Of a stretch of 33,470 bases of DNA, positions 1-7,404 are shown piece by piece (positions within the stretch are counted from its first letter, which is position 1; every line of letters begins with the position of its first letter). A model generated the notes under the pieces. That model was not told the DNA's origin, made no database searches, and worked only from the letters and a program-made list of their open reading frames with translations. The stretch is taken from positions 1 to 33,470 of IMG/VR virus record IMGVR_UViG_3300024999_000267; one strand, 5' to 3'. Made by a program: the position numbers and the translations under genes. The stretch is from a virus.

Positions 1-146
1 CATCCTGCCAAAAGTGTAGCGAAGACGAAGGTTATCAGGAGTACTTTATCAGGGAATGCATTAATAACGAATCGGATTGCGAAGGCGTAAAAGCTTGGCA
101 GAGCTTGAGGGAGGAAGGAAAGTGCAATGTACAGCAACAGAAATAG
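1..146 (+). CDS. Partial small zinc-ribbon-like phage protein (3' end only)
   Basis: The reading frame beginning at base 3 is open from the left edge to a TAG at 144-146, giving a 47-residue C-terminal piece. It opens with a CxxC pair followed by two further cysteines (FIRECINN and ESDCEG), which suggests a small metal-binding protein. It overlaps the next gene's GTG start by 25 bases, a typical phage coupling. The start lies outside the window. No specific function is recognisable. Confidence 0.5.
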   Translation, partial: SCQKCSEDEGYQEYFIRECINNESDCEGVKAWQSLREEGKCNVQQQK

Positions 147-343
147 ACCCAATCCTATTCACGGAACTCTACATGTCCGGACTAAACGACATCGAAGTCG
201 GCAAAATCATCGGTTGCGGCAGATCGCGGATACAGAAAGAGCGCAACGAGCTGGAATTACCACATAACAAGGACATTTTCGCATGGCAGAAGAGTTTGGA
301 TCGTGCGGAATTAGAGAAGATACCAGCTAAATATCGGAGGTAG
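122..343 (+). CDS. Small helix-turn-helix protein (copy 1 of a duplicated pair)
   Basis: I chose the GTG at 122 because a GAGGAAGG ribosome binding site sits just upstream at 111-118; the open frame runs further up to a TTG at 77 without such support. The 73-residue product carries a helix-turn-helix segment (LYMSGLNDIEVGKIIGCG, then RSRIQKER) ending in an LPHN turn. The same pattern, LYxSGxNDxxIGKxxG with a following LPxN, occurs in the protein at 7405-7815, so the two are paralogues. A sequence-specific DNA-binding role is inferred from the fold; the target is unknown. The repeat-protein gene at 346 follows after 2 bases. Confidence 0.7.
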   Translation: MQCTATEIDPILFTELYMSGLNDIEVGKIIGCGRSRIQKERNELELPHNKDIFAWQKSLDRAELEKIPAKYRR

Positions 344-345
344 CT

Positions 346-861
346 ATGGCTTACCAATACTATATATCCCCCGAGGAATACCAGGTTGCGAAAAATAATG
401 GCATATCTAAGAAAACACTTGAGAATCGCGTTAGGGATATGGCGTGGGACATGAAAAGGGCTATAACGACCCCAATAAGGCAGAGAAGGGATTTGGCACC
501 ATTCTTCGCACTAGCTGAGTCAAATGGTATTTCGGCTAAAGTATTTCACGGAAGGATGCGGAGAGGATGGGAACCGGAAAGGGCTTGCACTCAACCTGTA
601 TCCAAGGTGGGGGAAAAGCTTAATGAACACTGGGAGTCAAAACGGATTTACCCCCTAGAGAGCGTAGCTATGGCGGAGAAAAACGGAGTTTCCTACAAGG
701 CTTTTCAGTGGCGTATGAAGCATGGGTGGAGCCTAGAGGATGCAACGGCAACCAAGAAGCTAACAACAAAGGAATCATCATCAAGGGCATACGCAAAATC
801 TAATTGGAAAACAGGAGTAAGTTTATTCAAGGGGAGAGAAAAGGACGGAGTTAAGCAATAG
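346..861 (+). CDS. Three-repeat phage protein of unknown function (copy 1)
   Basis: This 171-residue protein starts MAYQYYISPEEYQVAK and contains three divergent copies of a unit of about 35 residues. The unit has the core A..NGIS...F..R...GW..E.A, with copies near residues 12-46, 54-88 and 100-135. Each unit looks like a small helical, HTH-like module. The tail after residue 140 is basic. The protein at 6966-7391 (141 residues) begins MAYNFYIPPTAYETAK and has the same three-unit plan. An AGGTAGCT site precedes the ATG. I do not recognise a characterised family; binding of DNA or protein through the repeats is inference. Confidence 0.75.
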   Translation: MAYQYYISPEEYQVAKNNGISKKTLENRVRDMAWDMKRAITTPIRQRRDLAPFFALAESNGISAKVFHGRMRRGWEPERACTQPVSKVGEKLNEHWESKRIYPLESVAMAEKNGVSYKAFQWRMKHGWSLEDATATKKLTTKESSSRAYAKSNWKTGVSLFKGREKDGVKQ

Positions 862-876
862 AAAGGGGATAAATCA

Positions 877-1128
877 ATGAAGCCACTAGGAATCTCGGTA
901 ACAATTGACTCTTTCGGAAGAATCACGATACCCAAATCACTACGATTGACAATGGGTTACGAACCAACTACGCCTTTAGAAATGCTATCGGACGGAAAAG
1001 GGTTGCGTATCCAGAAGCGTTCGGTAGGATGTATGTTCTGCGGATCGGATATCAAGGTTGTGGCGTGGCATGGGGATAAAGTTTGCAGGGCCTGTGCGAG
1101 TGACATTTTGGCTAAAGGCGTGAAATAG
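877..1128 (+). CDS. AbrB/SpoVT-type regulator fused to a zinc ribbon
   Basis: Residues 1-50 match the swapped-hairpin AbrB DNA-binding domain (GISVTIDSFGRITIPKSLR and a hydrophobic LEMLSDGKGLRIQKR strand). The remainder is a treble-clef or zinc-ribbon tail with CMFCG and CRAC pairs. AbrB-family proteins bind DNA as dimers and regulate transition-state genes in Bacillota. A phage copy with a zinc tail probably acts as an early regulator, which is inference. The start follows an AAAGGGG site. The SNF2 helicase gene begins immediately after its stop codon. Confidence 0.85.
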   Translation: MKPLGISVTIDSFGRITIPKSLRLTMGYEPTTPLEMLSDGKGLRIQKRSVGCMFCGSDIKVVAWHGDKVCRACASDILAKGVK

Positions 1129-2505
1129 ATGGAGTATAGCGAGTTTATAGAATCAAAAAAGATCATTACTCAGCCCGTTGGGTTTGAAGTAACGGATATA
1201 AACGATAAGTTGTTCGACTTTCAAAAGGATATAGTTCGATGGGCACTAAAGAAAGGCAGGTCTGCTATATTCGCTGATTGTGGCCTTGGAAAAACTCCTA
1301 TGCAGTTAGAGTGGGGAAAAAAAGTTAATAAGTACACAGGTGGGAACGTGCTTATATTGGCTCCCTTGGCAGTAAGTAAACAAACCGCTAAAGAGGGCGA
1401 GAAATTTGGCATAGCAGTCCATGTGTGCCGAACTCAAGCAGACGTTAAGCCTGGGATAAACATTACAAACTATGAAATGTTACACCACTTCGACCCATCA
1501 AAATTCACAGGAATTATTTTGGATGAATCCAGCATTCTAAAAGGAATGAACTCTAAGACTAGGATTGCCATAACTGATTCGTTTCTAAACACTCCGTATA
1601 AATTAGCTTGTACCGCTACCCCGGCCCCGAACGACTACATGGAATTAGGTAATCATTCAGAGTTTTTAGGGGTCCAGAAACGATCCGAAATGTTAGCAAT
1701 GTTCTTTACGCATGATTCCGGCGAGACAAGTAAATGGCGAGTTAAGGGACATGCTGCTCAGAAATATTGGGAATGGGTATCTTCTTGGGCTGTAGTAATT
1801 CGCAAGCCATCAGACTTAGGGTATGAGGATGGGGATTATGTCCTCCCTGAATTAAAAATGCACCAACACACGGTAACGACTAGTCAACCTCCTGACGGTA
1901 TGTTATTCGCTATCGAAGCAATGACATTACAGGAGCGTCAGGCGGCTCGCAGGACGAGTATAGAGGATAGGGTAAGAAAATGTGCGTTCATAGTAAATCA
2001 AATCCATGAACCATGGGTAATATGGTGCGACTTAAACGCAGAAAGCGAAGCGCTCAGGAAGTCCATAGTTGATGCGGTAGAAGTAAAAGGCAGTGATAAA
2101 CAGGATCACAAAGAGAGTTCGATGGTCGGGTTTTCTAGTGGAGATGTTCGGATACTGGTTACAAAACCTTCGATCGCAGGTCATGGACTTAACTGGCAAC
2201 ATTGCAACAATGTCGCATTCGTTGGACTATCAGACAGCTATGAGGCGTTCTATCAGGCGGTTAGGCGATGTTGGAGATTCGGCCAGAACAAAGAGGTCAA
2301 CGTCCATATAATAACGGCCCATACAGAGGGCGCGGTTGTCGCAAATATAGAGAGAAAAGAGCGAGATGCAATGCTGATGATTAATGAGATGGTCAAGTAT
2401 ACACAAAACATAACGAGTGCTGATGTCCGGGGTACAAAGAGGGAACAGACGGATTATATGCCAACATGCAAAGCTGTTATTCCGGAATGGTTAAAAGGGG
2501 CATAG
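1129..2505 (+). CDS. SNF2/DEAD-like phage helicase
   Basis: The 458-residue protein has an SNF2-type helicase layout. The Walker A motif FADCGLGKT is near residue 48. The Walker B/DEAH-like LDES is at 131-134. Motif III-like CTATPAPNDYMELG is near 160, and the C-terminal motif VI region QAVRRCWRFGQ is near 380. These proteins are ATP-dependent DNA translocases, common in phage early regions next to methyltransferases. The gene directly abuts the AbrB-like gene and lies upstream of the methyltransferase, from which it is separated by an RHH-HNH pair. Its exact role in replication or recombination is not shown. Confidence 0.9.
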   Translation: MEYSEFIESKKIITQPVGFEVTDINDKLFDFQKDIVRWALKKGRSAIFADCGLGKTPMQLEWGKKVNKYTGGNVLILAPLAVSKQTAKEGEKFGIAVHVCRTQADVKPGINITNYEMLHHFDPSKFTGIILDESSILKGMNSKTRIAITDSFLNTPYKLACTATPAPNDYMELGNHSEFLGVQKRSEMLAMFFTHDSGETSKWRVKGHAAQKYWEWVSSWAVVIRKPSDLGYEDGDYVLPELKMHQHTVTTSQPPDGMLFAIEAMTLQERQAARRTSIEDRVRKCAFIVNQIHEPWVIWCDLNAESEALRKSIVDAVEVKGSDKQDHKESSMVGFSSGDVRILVTKPSIAGHGLNWQHCNNVAFVGLSDSYEAFYQAVRRCWRFGQNKEVNVHIITAHTEGAVVANIERKERDAMLMINEMVKYTQNITSADVRGTKREQTDYMPTCKAVIPEWLKGA

Positions 2506-2508
2506 GAA

Positions 2509-2532
2509 AACCGGAAGCTATTTCTTCCGGTT
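2509..2532 (-). terminator. Hairpin terminator for the RHH gene
   Basis: An 8-bp perfect inverted repeat, AACCGGAA at 2509-2516 and TTCCGGTT at 2525-2532, spans the stop codon of the minus-strand RHH gene. Read on the minus strand it is followed by TTTTCC, a short U-tract. It may also terminate the helicase transcript. Confidence 0.55.
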
Positions 2533-2658
2533 GGCGAGTGACTCATCTAATAATATTGATACCATTTTACTTGTACTGCGCTTTTCATTTTCGGCTAATT
2601 CCTTAATTCGCACCATTATTTCCTTATCAATTGTGAAAGATACTTTTTCGGTTGCCAT
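2518..2658 (-). CDS. Ribbon-helix-helix repressor, CopG/Arc type (RHH1)
   Basis: The 46-residue product has the RHH pattern: a short beta strand (EKVSFTIDKE), helix A (MVRIKELAENE), then helix B (TSKMVSILLDESL). The ATG at 2658 is preferred over upstream codons because an AGGGGG site lies 6-8 bases before it. RHH dimers insert the strand into the major groove and typically autoregulate. The gene diverges from the HNH gene at 2771, and a perfect 13-bp inverted repeat lies between the two promoters. Control of both genes is inferred from that layout. It differs in sequence from the RHH proteins at 4487 and 22896. Confidence 0.85.
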   Translation of the reverse strand: MATEKVSFTIDKEIMVRIKELAENEKRSTSKMVSILLDESLANRKK

Positions 2659-2680
2659 ATCAAATCCCCCTGACGTTTTA

Positions 2681-2709
2681 ATTATATCATATACTATCAT
2701 TACTGATAA
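2681..2709 (-). promoter_or_regulatory. Promoter for RHH1
   Basis: On the minus strand, TATAAT (plus 2681-2686) is preceded at 17 bp by TTATCA (plus 2704-2709). The -35 lies inside the left arm of the inverted repeat at 2703-2715, so a bound repressor would occlude it. Confidence 0.65.
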
Positions 2710-2740
2710 GTAAAGGTGTTCACTTATCTTTACTTATCAG
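2703..2740. promoter_or_regulatory. Inverted-repeat operator between RHH1 and HNH
   Basis: CTGATAAGTAAAG at 2703-2715 is repeated in perfect inverse as CTTTACTTATCAG at 2728-2740. A third CTTATC half-site lies at 2723-2728. The arms overlap the -35 boxes of both divergent promoters, as expected for a shared operator of the RHH1 protein. Binding itself is inferred. Confidence 0.65.
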
Positions 2741-2757
2741 ATAAATAATGATATAAT
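2729..2757 (+). promoter_or_regulatory. Promoter for the HNH gene at 2771
   Basis: TTTACT (2729-2734), a 17-bp spacer and TATAAT (2752-2757). The predicted transcript start near 2764 leaves a very short leader, so the AGGGGTGG site at 2767-2774 could favour a TTG start at 2780 over the GTG at 2771. Confidence 0.65.
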
Positions 2758-2770
2758 TAAGGAGATAGGG

Positions 2771-3547
2771 GTGGTTATTTTGAAGTTAGATGTCGTTTGT
2801 ACTAAATGTGGGGCAAATATTAAAAGGTATAAGACTAAGGGTGGTATGCATTTTTGCAACATGGATTGCAAGGCTTCGTGGCAACGCGACCAAAAACCAG
2901 TTAATAAGGAGTGGTTATATCAGAAATACATCGTTGAGGGCCTTAGTTCATATGAGATTGCAGAGATTGTTAAACGTGATCCAAAGCGCGTTTATGAATG
3001 GTTAGTGAATGAAGGTATAGAAACTAGAAAAAGAGGAACAGGGTGGGAGAAAAGGGAAGGATTTAATTGGCATCTAAGGGGTGAAGACCCACCCTTTAAG
3101 GGAAAGCATCACACCGAGGAATTCAAGGAAAACAAACGCATACTTAGGCTTAAAGATGGCCATGTTCCCTACTTAAAGAACGGTAAACATTGGTTGAAAT
3201 ATCCAGGGGCTAAGCCGGCAAGTTGGCGGGGAGGAATTTCTCCCGACAGACAGGCTGAATACTCAAGCCAAGAATGGAAAGACGCGGTAAAGGCTGTATG
3301 GAAAAGGGCTAATGCGATATGCGAACTTTGTGGCAAGGATCATAGACTTGTGGATAAAAACGAAGAAAAATTTAACATCCATCATATGTATCCGTTCGTT
3401 AGTTATAAGTTTTTACGCAAAAATCCAGATAATCTTGTTTTACTATGCAAAAAGTGCCACCTATTTATTCACAGTAAGAAAAATGTTGATAAAAAATTTA
3501 TACTGAAGGAGATGATTTTACCATCATGGTTAATATCTCAGAAATAA
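2771..3547 (+). CDS. HNH homing-type endonuclease with zinc ribbon, HTH and NUMOD3-like segment
   Basis: Domains in order over 258 residues: a zinc ribbon (CTKCG and CNMDC, residues 10-36), a helix-turn-helix (SSYEIAEIVKRDPKRVYEW, about 60-80), a NUMOD3-like stretch (FKGKHHTEEF, about 110-120), and a C-terminal HNH fold with CELCG, the HH pair in FNIHHMY, and NLVLLCKKCH. Free-standing phage HNH enzymes of this type nick or cut specific sites and spread themselves. It sits between the helicase and the methyltransferase and overlaps the latter's start by 22 bases. It has its own promoter and a divergent RHH gene. The start is GTG at 2771 or TTG at 2780. Confidence 0.85.
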   Translation: MVILKLDVVCTKCGANIKRYKTKGGMHFCNMDCKASWQRDQKPVNKEWLYQKYIVEGLSSYEIAEIVKRDPKRVYEWLVNEGIETRKRGTGWEKREGFNWHLRGEDPPFKGKHHTEEFKENKRILRLKDGHVPYLKNGKHWLKYPGAKPASWRGGISPDRQAEYSSQEWKDAVKAVWKRANAICELCGKDHRLVDKNEEKFNIHHMYPFVSYKFLRKNPDNLVLLCKKCHLFIHSKKNVDKKFILKEMILPSWLISQK

Positions 3548-4467
3548 AGGTTGATAATCTTGTTATTAAGGAAAATTACTCAATTTATAACGGAGATTGT
3601 GTAGAGGTTATTAGGGCTATACCTACTGATTCAGTTCACCTAACAATGACGTCCCCTCCATATAAAAATTTATATTGCTATTCAGATTCTCCTAGGGACC
3701 TTGGCAATTGCCGGACTAGCTCAGAGTTCTACAAACACTTTGGATACCTGATAAACGAACTTATGCGGATAACAAAGCCCGGTCGCATAGTCGCGATAGA
3801 TTGCATGAATATCCCAGCCATGAAGGAACGAGACGGATATATTGGGCTACATGACTTTAGGGGTGATCTGATTCGACTATTCATTGATGCAGGGTTCATC
3901 TTTCATAGCGAGCATTGCATGTGGAAGGACCCGCTAATCGAAGCTGTGAGAACTAAGGCATTGGGACTAATGCACAAGCAACTATGCAAGGATTCGGCAA
4001 TGTGTCGGGCCGGAATACCTCAATATCTGTTAGCATTTCGCAAGCCTGGGGTTAATGAGGAACGAGTATTCCATGAAAACGGACTAGATTACTTCATTGG
4101 GGAGAACGAACCAACAGAAGGAACATTGCAGCACGAACGATGGCGCAGATATGCTTCCCCGGTCTGGATGGACATTAACTTTGGAAACACATTGAATCAT
4201 AAAGTGGCTAGAGAGGATGCCGACCAGCGCCATATTTGCCCAATGAGCATGGATATAATTGGTCGCGGTGTGCAGTTGTGGTCTAATACGGGTGATGTTG
4301 TGTTTGACCCATTTGCAGGAGTTGGATCGACTGGTTATGTTGCCTTAGAGATGGGCCGGAAGTCGATAGGAATTGAACTGAAGGAAAGTTATTTTAATCA
4401 GAATAGGAAGAACCTTGAATCTGTAGTGTTGCCAGAGAGTGCGGGGAATATAACGATGTTTGAGTAA
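3526..4467 (+). CDS. Site-specific DNA methyltransferase (N4/N6 amino class)
   Basis: The 313-residue protein carries the catalytic motif IV TSPPY at residues 42-46 near the N-terminus and the SAM-binding motif I FDPFAGVGSTG at 260-270 near the C-terminus. This order is that of the beta class of amino-methyltransferases. SPPY is used by both N4-cytosine and N6-adenine enzymes, so the modified base is unresolved. In phages such enzymes usually protect DNA from host restriction; no cognate restriction gene is visible. An AAGGAG lies about 13 bases before the ATG, inside the HNH gene's end, suggesting coupling. The hairpin at 4474-4499 follows. Confidence 0.9.
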   Translation: MVNISEIKVDNLVIKENYSIYNGDCVEVIRAIPTDSVHLTMTSPPYKNLYCYSDSPRDLGNCRTSSEFYKHFGYLINELMRITKPGRIVAIDCMNIPAMKERDGYIGLHDFRGDLIRLFIDAGFIFHSEHCMWKDPLIEAVRTKALGLMHKQLCKDSAMCRAGIPQYLLAFRKPGVNEERVFHENGLDYFIGENEPTEGTLQHERWRRYASPVWMDINFGNTLNHKVAREDADQRHICPMSMDIIGRGVQLWSNTGDVVFDPFAGVGSTGYVALEMGRKSIGIELKESYFNQNRKNLESVVLPESAGNITMFE

Positions 4468-4473
4468 AAAAAT

Positions 4474-4499
4474 AAGCAAGGGCTTATCATCCCTTGCTT
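4474..4499 (-). terminator. Intrinsic terminator for RHH2
   Basis: A 9-bp stem (AAGCAAGGG at 4474-4482 with CCCTTGCTT at 4491-4499) contains the RHH2 stop codon in its loop region. On the minus strand it is followed by ATTTTTTAC, a good U-tract. On the plus strand the tail is weaker (TCCTTCTCC), so it may only partly stop methyltransferase transcription. Confidence 0.8.
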
Positions 4500-4663
4500 T
4501 CCTTCTCCTTATTCTTATGCTTTTTGACTAAATCCTCTATAGCTTCATCAAGTAACCTGCTAATTGGTATCCTAGTTTCCTTGGCTAATTTGCGTAATTC
4601 GACCAATAACTCTTTATCATAAGCAGCCCCGAATCGTTCCCTGTTCTTTAATTTTCCGGCCAT
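4487..4663 (-). CDS. Ribbon-helix-helix protein (RHH2)
   Basis: The 58-residue product begins MAGKLKNRERFGAAYDKELL, followed by helix A (VELRKLAKETR) and helix B (PISRLLDEAIEDLVKKH), a standard RHH fold with a lysine-rich tail. The start at 4663 is fixed by an AGGTGATT site. It closely resembles RHH3 at 22896: both have LKN near the start, RF in the strand and IPIS in the turn. It diverges from the HNH gene at 4790. A role as local autorepressor is inferred. Confidence 0.85.
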   Translation of the reverse strand: MAGKLKNRERFGAAYDKELLVELRKLAKETRIPISRLLDEAIEDLVKKHKNKEKESKG

Positions 4664-4685
4664 AGTAATCACCTCGTTTATTAAT

Positions 4686-4757
4686 ATTATACAATCTACA
4701 TAAATTAATAGCAACTTATGTTTATAGATTGTTGCTTGTGCCAATTTGTGTTATAAT
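4686..4757. promoter_or_regulatory. Divergent promoters and inverted repeat, RHH2 / HNH
   Basis: Minus strand: TTGCTA (plus 4709-4714), 17 bp, TATAAT (plus 4686-4691). Plus strand: TTGTTG (4729-4734), 17 bp, TATAAT (4752-4757). An 8-bp inverted repeat, ACAATCTA at 4691-4698 and TAGATTGT at 4725-4732, touches the minus -10 and overlaps the plus -35, with inner CATAA and TTATG arms. This is a compact candidate operator for RHH2. Confidence 0.7.
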
Positions 4758-4789
4758 ATTAGTATAGAGAGTGAGGAGTTGGAGTTCAT

Positions 4790-5566
4790 ATGGTAACAAA
4801 AAGAAAAGCTATCCCGAAGAAAATGAGATTCGAGGTATTTAAGCGTGATAGTTTTAAATGCCAATATTGTGGCAAGTCGGCACCAGAAGTAATTCTTCAC
4901 GCCGATCATATTAACCCAGTATACGAAGGTGGAAGGAATACGCTTACGAACCTAATCACATCTTGCGAAGCATGTAATTTAGGTAAAGGTAAAAGAAAAT
5001 TAAGCGACAATACTGCAGTTGAAAAACAAAAGGCTCAATTAGACGAGTTAAACGAGCGGAGAATACAGCTTGAAATGATGATGAAGTGGCGCGAGGGATT
5101 AAACGAAATCGAGGACACAAAATTAAAGTATGTTCGGGAAAAATGGGAGAGTCATGCTAAGCCGTTTACAATTACCGAAAATGGAGTTAAAAACTTAAAG
5201 TCTATCGTTGGTAAATTCCCATTAGAAGTGGTGCTTGATTCTATCGAAGCGTCGTGTGGTCAATATCTCAGAACTGATAATAAAGGCAAGGTGACTATTG
5301 AATCAGTTCAAAAATCTTTTGATTACATTGGAAAAATTTGTGCAAATAAGAAACGTGAACAAGAAAGACCATACCTTAGGGATCTATATTATGTGAGAGG
5401 AATTCTTAAAAATAGGTTTAGTCAGATAGATATGTGGGAGGCTCTCGATCTTCTTGAGGATGCTTATAATAACGGAATTAGTTTAGGCAGGTTAAAAGAA
5501 GTAGTGAGAAGCGTTAGATATTGGGGAGAATTTAAGGATGAGATTAGATATCTTATTAGAGGGTGA
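4790..5566 (+). CDS. HNH endonuclease with long alpha-helical C-terminal region
   Basis: Residues 1-70 form a clean HNH nuclease: RDSFKCQYCGKSAP, ADHINPVYEGG, NLITSCEACNLGKG. Residues 80-258 are helical and charged, with no motif I recognise. The gene overlaps the region just before the replication initiator, whose true TTG start comes 4 bases after its stop. It has its own promoter opposite RHH2. The HNH domain is of the McrA-like type rather than the NUMOD-bearing type of the genes at 2771 and 24045, so its job could be in replication or packaging rather than homing. Confidence 0.85.
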   Translation: MVTKRKAIPKKMRFEVFKRDSFKCQYCGKSAPEVILHADHINPVYEGGRNTLTNLITSCEACNLGKGKRKLSDNTAVEKQKAQLDELNERRIQLEMMMKWREGLNEIEDTKLKYVREKWESHAKPFTITENGVKNLKSIVGKFPLEVVLDSIEASCGQYLRTDNKGKVTIESVQKSFDYIGKICANKKREQERPYLRDLYYVRGILKNRFSQIDMWEALDLLEDAYNNGISLGRLKEVVRSVRYWGEFKDEIRYLIRG

Positions 5567-5570
5567 GGAA

Positions 5571-6416
5571 TTGGCACGTTCAAGAAATATTAAGCCTGGT
5601 TTTTTTCTTAATGACGAACTAGCTGAAATAGAACCACTAGGAAGATTGTTATTCGCCGGGTTATGGACGATAGCGGATAAGGCTGGGAGGCTAAGGGATA
5701 GCCCGAAGAAAATTAAAGCTTGCGTTCTCCCTTATGACGATTGCGATGTAAATAACTTACTGAACGAACTATGGAAAATGAAATTCATAACTCGCTACGT
5801 CGTAGAAGGGGAGAGGTATATCGCGGTGCTTAACTGGAAAAAACACCAAAACCCACATATGAAAGAAGTGGAAAGCGAGATACCTGAACCTGACGAGGAA
5901 ATGCTTTATTCGGAACAAGAACTAAACGAGCATCATACTAGCACCATGCAAGAACAAGTTTTGCACGAAACTAGCCCTGCTGATTCCCTTAACCTGATTC
6001 CCTTAACCCTTAACCTGATTCCTGATTCCAGTACGGGTGCAAGCACCGTACAAAAAAAACCTAAGAAACAAAAGCCCAACAAGATTCAATTTGGTGAAAA
6101 AGTACACTTATCAGAAAAGGAACATCAAACACTGATCGAAAAGAATGGAGAACAAGATACCGAGCAAATGATTTCCATCCTTGATAATTGGTACTTACTC
6201 CACGGTAAAAAACCTTATGCGTCAGATTATCAAACAATGGTTACAAATGGTTGGGTGTTTAAGAAGATGAATGAAGGTAGACAACACGTGCAACGATCAG
6301 AAAAGCCAAAGACAGGATGGATTAATACCTCAAAAAACGAACCATCAGTACAAGACAACATAACAGCACAATGGTTGGCAATGCACGAGGAGGCAGAAAA
6401 CAATGGACAAGCCTGA
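5571..6416 (+). CDS. Phage replication initiator-like protein (DnaD-like)
   Basis: I place the start at the TTG at 5571, because that yields MARSRNIKPGFF, the usual N-terminus of this phage replication family, and AGAGGGTGAGG precedes it. The open frame upstream to 5538 lacks support. Residues 1-105 contain the conserved winged-helix-like block (LFAGLWTIADKAGRL, then ILNELW-type helices and AVLNWKKHQNPH). A low-complexity linker follows, then a C-terminal helical domain resembling replisome-organiser DnaD-like tails (GWVFKKMNEG). The protein probably binds the phage origin and recruits the loader encoded next, which it overlaps by 14 bases. Confidence 0.8.
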   Translation: MARSRNIKPGFFLNDELAEIEPLGRLLFAGLWTIADKAGRLRDSPKKIKACVLPYDDCDVNNLLNELWKMKFITRYVVEGERYIAVLNWKKHQNPHMKEVESEIPEPDEEMLYSEQELNEHHTSTMQEQVLHETSPADSLNLIPLTLNLIPDSSTGASTVQKKPKKQKPNKIQFGEKVHLSEKEHQTLIEKNGEQDTEQMISILDNWYLLHGKKPYASDYQTMVTNGWVFKKMNEGRQHVQRSEKPKTGWINTSKNEPSVQDNITAQWLAMHEEAENNGQA

Positions 6417-6966
6417 GTTTGCTAAATTTTATTCATACATCACGTCAATTACCACCGATACCAAGCCATCACCGCAAAGGATGGAGGTATACTGGGACGC
6501 TCTCAATGACCTGCCTTTCAACATAGCTATGACCGCAGCGAGAAAAGTAATAGCAACCCTTGAAAATCCATTCTTGCCAATGCCAGCAGTATTCCGAGGG
6601 GTGTCCGCACAAATAACAGGACCGAACATCCCACCAGCACCGGACGCATGGGCTGAAGTCTTGAAGTCAATCCGTAACTTCGGTATGTATCGCGAACCGG
6701 AAGCCCTGGCAAGCCTTAGCCCTTTGACAAAAAAAGCAGTTGAAGCGATTGGATTCAAGGATATTTGCCTATCTGAAAACATCGATGTTATACGCGGGCA
6801 ATTCAGGATGGCATATGAAGCGTTAGAGAAAAGGGAAATTACGGACGCAAAAACTCCGCAATCCCTGAAACAAATTATAGCGACAATGCAAGGGGAAAAG
6901 GCATTACCGGAACCAAAACAGATAGTAAAGATGAGTCCCGAAAGAGCAAAGGAGTTTTACTTATAA
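6403..6966 (+). CDS. Replicative helicase loader/inhibitor (G39P-like)
   Basis: The 187-residue protein has the N-terminal helical bundle typical of SPP1 G39P-type loaders (YWDALNDLPFNIAMTAARKV, then FLPMPAVFR). A downstream block is common in phage loader proteins (PPAPDAWAEVLKSI, LSPLTKKAVEAIGFKDIC, RGQFRMAYE). Such proteins bind the host DnaC/DnaB-type hexameric helicase and deliver it to the initiator-origin complex. The gene overlaps the initiator upstream and touches the repeat-protein gene downstream, consistent with one replication operon. Confidence 0.8.
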   Translation: MDKPEFAKFYSYITSITTDTKPSPQRMEVYWDALNDLPFNIAMTAARKVIATLENPFLPMPAVFRGVSAQITGPNIPPAPDAWAEVLKSIRNFGMYREPEALASLSPLTKKAVEAIGFKDICLSENIDVIRGQFRMAYEALEKREITDAKTPQSLKQIIATMQGEKALPEPKQIVKMSPERAKEFYL

Positions 6967-7391
6967 TGGCTTATAACTTTTACATCCCACCAACTGCATA
7001 TGAAACAGCCAAACAAAACGGAATAAGCACAAGGTTACTCACTGACAGAGTAAGAATCTTGGGGTGGAGCATTGAAAGAGCAACTAAAGATCCGCCACGA
7101 AAGCAAGGGGATTGGAAAAAGTGGGTAGCCATTGCGAAAGAAAACAATATCCCTTCTGGAACTTTTTACCGAAGAATTAACGAATCGGGTATGGGACCTG
7201 AGCAAGCCGCAACAATGCCAATAGTGGATACAAAGACAAAAATCAACAACATAGCAATAGCAAAAAGGAAATACCCCAAGGAATACGAGGACATGGCCGC
7301 GGCTAACGGGATAAGTAAGAAAACTTTTGTTAGCAGGATGTTTAGAAGGTGGAATCCGCTAGAAGCGGCAACTAAGCCTGTTAAGAGATAA
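6966..7391 (+). CDS. Three-repeat phage protein of unknown function (copy 2)
   Basis: The 141-residue protein is a paralogue of 346-861. It opens MAYNFYIPPTAYETAKQNGIS and has three copies of the same unit, near residues 10-45, 55-90 and 103-140. Unit 3 reads AAANGISKKTFVSRMFRRW, close to unit 1 of the other protein. Its ATG shares an A with the loader's stop codon. It is followed by the paralogue of the HTH gene at 122, so the two-gene module occurs twice in opposite order. Function unknown. Confidence 0.75.
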   Translation: MAYNFYIPPTAYETAKQNGISTRLLTDRVRILGWSIERATKDPPRKQGDWKKWVAIAKENNIPSGTFYRRINESGMGPEQAATMPIVDTKTKINNIAIAKRKYPKEYEDMAAANGISKKTFVSRMFRRWNPLEAATKPVKR

Positions 7392-7404
7392 GGAGGGAAC
7401 CTAA

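Noticed and set aside
5538-5570. ATG start of the replication initiator at 5538
   Set aside because: The family N-terminus MARSRNIKPGFF begins at the TTG at 5571, and the longer form would overlap the HNH gene by 29 bases.
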